Origin: Planctomycetota bacterium
GTDB taxonomy: Bacteria > Planctomycetota > UBA8742 > SKZP01 > JAIOTL01
DNA: 9,630 bases
NCBI GenBank assembly: GCA_021106775.1
Contig: JAIOTL010000422.1
Location: 1-9,630 of the forward strand
Direction: 5' to 3'
Below, in pieces: positions 7,238 through 9,630 of the stretch (its first letter is position 1; each line of letters begins with the position of its first letter). Below the pieces are notes generated by a model. It searched no databases. It was not told where the DNA came from and was given only the letters and a program-made list of their open reading frames with translations. Both the position numbers and the translations under genes were made by a program.

Positions 7238-8020
7238 TTATTCGATGATTTTTCCGCCCCATTGGAGACCATGCGGATGCGTCACATCAATCAAGTCGCA
7301 TTTAACATCAGTTCCAATATTGTCATTTTCATATTGAGGATTAGCTAATTCATACTCCCAGCTGATTAAAATTGAACAAATTTGGTTTTTCCCATTTGCT
7401 TTCTTCTTAAATGAAATTGAGACTGAAACCTGATAATTAAAGATATTTTTAGGTTGTCCATTGTCGTCATATCCAACTTTGTAATTTGTTTTGTAGCTTA
7501 TTTCATTTTTATCTACAACAATATCAGTAACACCAGCGTTTTTGATGATTTCTTTCGCTTTTGTATAATCCATTCCCATATAAATTTTTGTTTTTTCATC
7601 TTCAAGCCCTTCAATATTCATTTCACCATCAGAAACTGTTAGTTTGTCGAACTTGTATCCTGTTGCACCTTTATTGGACATTAAATCTTTTGAATTGCAG
7701 ATTGTAATACCTACAACTTTGAGTGTGTCTTCAGCATTTTCTTTGTCGGCAGTAATCCATAGCGTAAATTCCTTGAAGCCAAAACCGAAAGCCTTAAAGT
7801 ATGGATGTGGCTCTCCAACAATATACATAACATCACTGGACTTATATACTTCGCAGTTGAAGTCAAGCAGGGCTTCTCTTGCGTCTTCATAAGGCATGTC
7901 AACCCAGATTTTTAAGTCCTTTCCGCTGTCCAGCGAAGGTTCTTTGTCGGAGTTACTAAACAAACCGCATCCGCTCATGCTAAGAATTAGAAGTAGTAGC
8001 GATATTAATGCAATTTTCAT
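7238..8020 (-). CDS. Putative lipoprotein with two similar halves, function unknown
   Basis: 260 residues. The ATG at 8020 is preceded by GAGG (8026-8029) with good spacing. Residues 1-17 are a hydrophobic signal ending in a lipobox (M-S-G-Cys18), so a lipid-anchored envelope protein is likely. A Ser/Asp/Lys linker (about 22-35) follows. Two similar segments are visible: W39-V-D-M-P-Y-E-D-A-R at 39-48 and Y147-M-G-M-D-Y-T-K-A-K at 147-156. Each starts a helix (Y-x-x-A-x-x-x-[LI]) and is followed by beta-rich sequence, which suggests an internal duplication. The Met-x-Tyr-x-x-Ala-helix pattern is loosely like a PASTA-type repeat start, but I do not assign the family. The C-terminal part (about 175-230) alternates like an antiparallel sheet. 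It is a separate transcription unit, since a terminator lies between it and the upstream SDR gene. Confidence 0.85.
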   Translation of the reverse strand: MKIALISLLLLILSMSGCGLFSNSDKEPSLDSGKDLKIWVDMPYEDAREALLDFNCEVYKSSDVMYIVGEPHPYFKAFGFGFKEFTLWITADKENAEDTLKVVGITICNSKDLMSNKGATGYKFDKLTVSDGEMNIEGLEDEKTKIYMGMDYTKAKEIIKNAGVTDIVVDKNEISYKTNYKVGYDDNGQPKNIFNYQVSVSISFKKKANGKNQICSILISWEYELANPQYENDNIGTDVKCDLIDVTHPHGLQWGGKIIE

Positions 8021-8106
8021 AATTGCCTCAATTTATAAGGTTTTCGATTTGTAATATTGTAATACATTCAGCAACAAAATACATTTATATTTTTTAAGCT
8101 TAAATA

Positions 8107-8112
8107 ATTATA
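8107..8112 (-). promoter_or_regulatory. Candidate -10 box for the lipoprotein gene
   Basis: TATAAT on the minus strand, about 90 bases upstream of the lipoprotein start, in the A/T-rich spacer 8021-8292. There is no convincing -35 at standard spacing, so this may be chance. Confidence 0.2.
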
Positions 8113-8173
8113 CACACAAAACCAATCAATGGAATTCTGTGATAATTTAAGAACTACGTTCGTCTTTATTTCA

Positions 8174-8206
8174 CTCAGAATGACAAGTACATCCCTCTGA
8201 ATGACA
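8174..8206. repeat. Short direct repeat, likely dispersed-repeat fragment
   Basis: CTCAGAATGACA (8174-8185) and CTCTGAATGACA (8195-8206) match at 11 of 12 positions with a 21-base period. They share the GAATGACA end with the repeat element upstream of htpG (4867-4874). Probably eroded intergenic repeat sequence in an otherwise featureless A/T-rich spacer. Confidence 0.4.
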
Positions 8207-8270
8207 CTGGGTATAGTATGTTGATAATGCAAACAGCCTTCCAGACTTACGATGTTAATATTCAAGGTCG

Positions 8271-8293
8271 AAAAAAAATGTGTGCTGGCACAC
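8271..8293 (-). terminator. Rho-independent terminator of the hpt-SDR operon
   Basis: Read on the minus strand, GTGTG-CCAG-CACAC forms a stem-loop (5 bp plus a possible C-G at the loop; 8280-8293) followed by A and eight T. The stem begins inside the SDR stop codon TAG (8295-8293), so the signal closes the operon with no untranslated gap. Confidence 0.72.
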
Positions 8294-9063
8294 TACCAGG
8301 TGGCGGAATATGCGCCGCCGTCAGCGAGAATAACCTGACCGGTTACATACATCGAATCTTTGGTCATGAGAAACGCTGCCAGCTCTCCAATCTCTCCCGT
8401 TCGCGCAAATCTGCCCATAGGAATGCTTTCCTTGGCTAACTGGGTGATTTCCTCAACGGTTTTCCCGCTTGCTTTCGCGCGTGCTTCAAACAAACTCTCA
8501 AGCCTTTTCGTATTCGTCGCACCAGGTCCCACAACATTAAAAGTTATATTGTTTTCTGCTTCCCGAAGTGCCATTGTCTTGAAAAGACCGACGACAGCAG
8601 GGCGGATTGCGTTGCTGAGGATTAAGTTCTCCACAGGCTGTTTCACCGAGATGCTTTCGATAGCAACAACACGCCCGTAATGTTGATTTCGCATGAACGG
8701 CAGAACCGAGCGAATGAGCCGAACCGCTGGCATAAGCGTAATCTCAAAAGCATGCTGCCAGTCCTCATCCGTTACATCCGCCAGCTCGCCGGGCTTTGGT
8801 CCACCAGCATTTATAAGCAAAGCATCGATGCGCCCGAATTTGTCAAACGCTTCCTCAATCAGCCCTTCGCAGACTGCTTTTTCACTCAGATTTCCCGCAT
8901 AAGTCTTGACTTCTACGTCGTATTTCTTCCGTATTTCCTCTGCGGTTTTAAGCAGGTCTTCCTTGTTGCGAGCGTTTAGCATCAGGTTGTATTTTCTCAG
9001 AGCAAGCGATTCCGCAACTGCACGACCGATTCCTTTACTTCCGCCACAAATAACCGCGTACAT
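8293..9063 (-). CDS. Short-chain dehydrogenase/reductase-like protein with altered active site
   Basis: 256 residues, usual SDR length, Rossmann fold. The nucleotide-binding turn is GGSKGIG (7-13), with NAGG at 85-88 and a C-terminal TGQVILADGG block typical of FabG-like SDRs. The canonical catalytic Y-x-x-x-K is absent: aligning with the usual YxASKAAVVGL places Ser150 at the Tyr and Arg154 at the Lys (S-N-A-I-R-P-A-V-V-G-L). A Ser (S137 or S139) remains in the usual catalytic-Ser region. This agrees with the BKR-like SDR subgroup (cd05344 as I recall it), which also carries the KQP.xNL.LSN segment and the LE.L...RA...G.T.EE stretch seen here. Substrate and even enzymatic activity are uncertain; it is not safely fabG. 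The gene follows hpt by 9 bases and ends in a terminator. Confidence 0.93.
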   Translation of the reverse strand: MYAVICGGSKGIGRAVAESLALRKYNLMLNARNKEDLLKTAEEIRKKYDVEVKTYAGNLSEKAVCEGLIEEAFDKFGRIDALLINAGGPKPGELADVTDEDWQHAFEITLMPAVRLIRSVLPFMRNQHYGRVVAIESISVKQPVENLILSNAIRPAVVGLFKTMALREAENNITFNVVGPGATNTKRLESLFEARAKASGKTVEEITQLAKESIPMGRFARTGEIGELAAFLMTKDSMYVTGQVILADGGAYSATW

Positions 9064-9067
9064 TTTT

Positions 9068-9074
9068 CTCTCCT
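9068..9074 (-). promoter_or_regulatory. SDR ribosome binding site overlapping the hpt stop codon
   Basis: AGGAGAG on the minus strand, four bases (AAAA) from the SDR ATG, shares bases with the hpt stop TAG (9075-9073). This arrangement favours translational coupling of the two genes and supports the chosen SDR start. Confidence 0.75.
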
Positions 9075-9615
9075 AAGATTGATTATTGCTGAAAATTCTT
9101 ATATCCGACAGGCATCTGAATTTATCATTATAATCGAGACCGTAGCCAATCACAAATTCGTCGGGAATTTTATATCCTGAGAAATCCGGATGAAAATCAA
9201 CGATGCGACGCTCAGGTTTGTCAAGAAATGCAACGGAAATCAACTCTTTCGGGTTTCGCTCCAAGATGTATTTCGTTAATGCCTGAAAAGTTCTACCTGT
9301 ATCAATAATATCATCGATGAGAACAATAACTTTGTTGTCAAGGTTGCCGAGTCTGCTCTTAATTCTTACTTCACCTGTTGATTTATCATCGACATAGCTT
9401 GAAACCTTTATCAATTCAATATTGTAGTAAGGATTATCAAGCGCTCGCACCAGGTCAACAAAGAAAAACACAACACCCTTGAGAAGCCCGACAAGAATGA
9501 CATCATGTTCGTTGTATTTCTGAAGTTTGGCTTTGAGCTGTCCAGCAATTTCAGTAACTTTTGCGTTTATCTGCTCTTTTGAAAGCAGGATTTCGAATTT
9601 TGTATAATCACACAT
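9073..9615 (-). CDS. hpt: Hypoxanthine phosphoribosyltransferase
   Basis: 180 residues, normal length. Converts hypoxanthine (and usually guanine) plus PRPP to IMP (GMP) in cytosolic purine salvage. All family motifs are in order: VGLLKGVVFFFVDLVR (42-57; the LKG binds pyrophosphate), the SSY of the flexible loop at 72-74, the PRPP-binding VIVLIDDIIDTGRT at 96-109 with acidic pair D101/D102 and likely catalytic base D105, K133 in FLDKPERR (purine O6 contact), and DEFVIGYGLDYNDKFR at 152-167 with the Mg-binding D161 and R167. The first acid of the PRPP motif is Asp where E. coli Hpt has Glu, a conservative change. The start is supported by GGAG (9621-9624), five bases from the ATG. It heads a tight pair with the SDR gene; any promoter lies beyond the right edge. 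Confidence 0.97.
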   Translation of the reverse strand: MCDYTKFEILLSKEQINAKVTEIAGQLKAKLQKYNEHDVILVGLLKGVVFFFVDLVRALDNPYYNIELIKVSSYVDDKSTGEVRIKSRLGNLDNKVIVLIDDIIDTGRTFQALTKYILERNPKELISVAFLDKPERRIVDFHPDFSGYKIPDEFVIGYGLDYNDKFRCLSDIRIFSNNQS

Positions 9616-9630
9616 ATCTGCTCCAACAAA

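Noticed and set aside
8218..8439. 73-codon plus-strand frame across the terminator
   Set aside because: It runs through the terminator and the antisense of the SDR gene, and has no ribosome binding site.

Overview
The window carries six protein genes (one cut by the left edge) from what looks like an uncultured Gram-negative-type bacterium: there are signal peptides, a lipobox lipoprotein and moderately AT-rich DNA with A/T-rich spacers. The two large coiled-coil proteins at the left contain sequence motifs that I associate from memory with secreted proteins of Planctomycetes and related uncultured phyla. That placement is an inference of low confidence. No RNA genes, CRISPR array, transposase or phage genes were seen.

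Layout. Positions 1-4628 (minus strand) are a two-gene operon. A 1217-residue secreted, almost wholly helical/coiled-coil protein is followed after 38 bases by a second secreted helical, charge-rich protein that runs off the left edge. A spacer (4629-4916) separates this operon from the divergent htpG gene (4917-6863, plus). The spacer holds a 124-bp nested inverted-repeat element (4772-4895) that ends only 21 bases before the htpG start codon. After htpG comes a 374-bp stretch (6864-7237) without a convincing gene, containing inverted and short direct repeats that look like dispersed intergenic repeat debris. A lipoprotein of unknown function with two similar halves (7238-8020, minus) follows, then a 272-bp A/T-rich spacer. 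The right end is a tight minus-strand pair: hypoxanthine phosphoribosyltransferase (9073-9615), then a short-chain dehydrogenase-like protein (8293-9063), closed by an intrinsic terminator that overlaps the last stop codon.

How they work together. htpG (chaperone) and hpt (purine salvage) are housekeeping genes. The SDR gene is probably translated in coupling with hpt, since the hpt stop codon lies inside the SDR ribosome-binding site. The left operon is the least understood part: a periplasmic or envelope coiled-coil system whose first gene lies here and whose remaining genes lie beyond the left edge. The most interesting items are the triplicated repeat and C-terminal motif of the giant coiled-coil protein, the mobile-type repeat placed in the htpG leader, and the SDR that lacks the normal Tyr-Lys catalytic pair.
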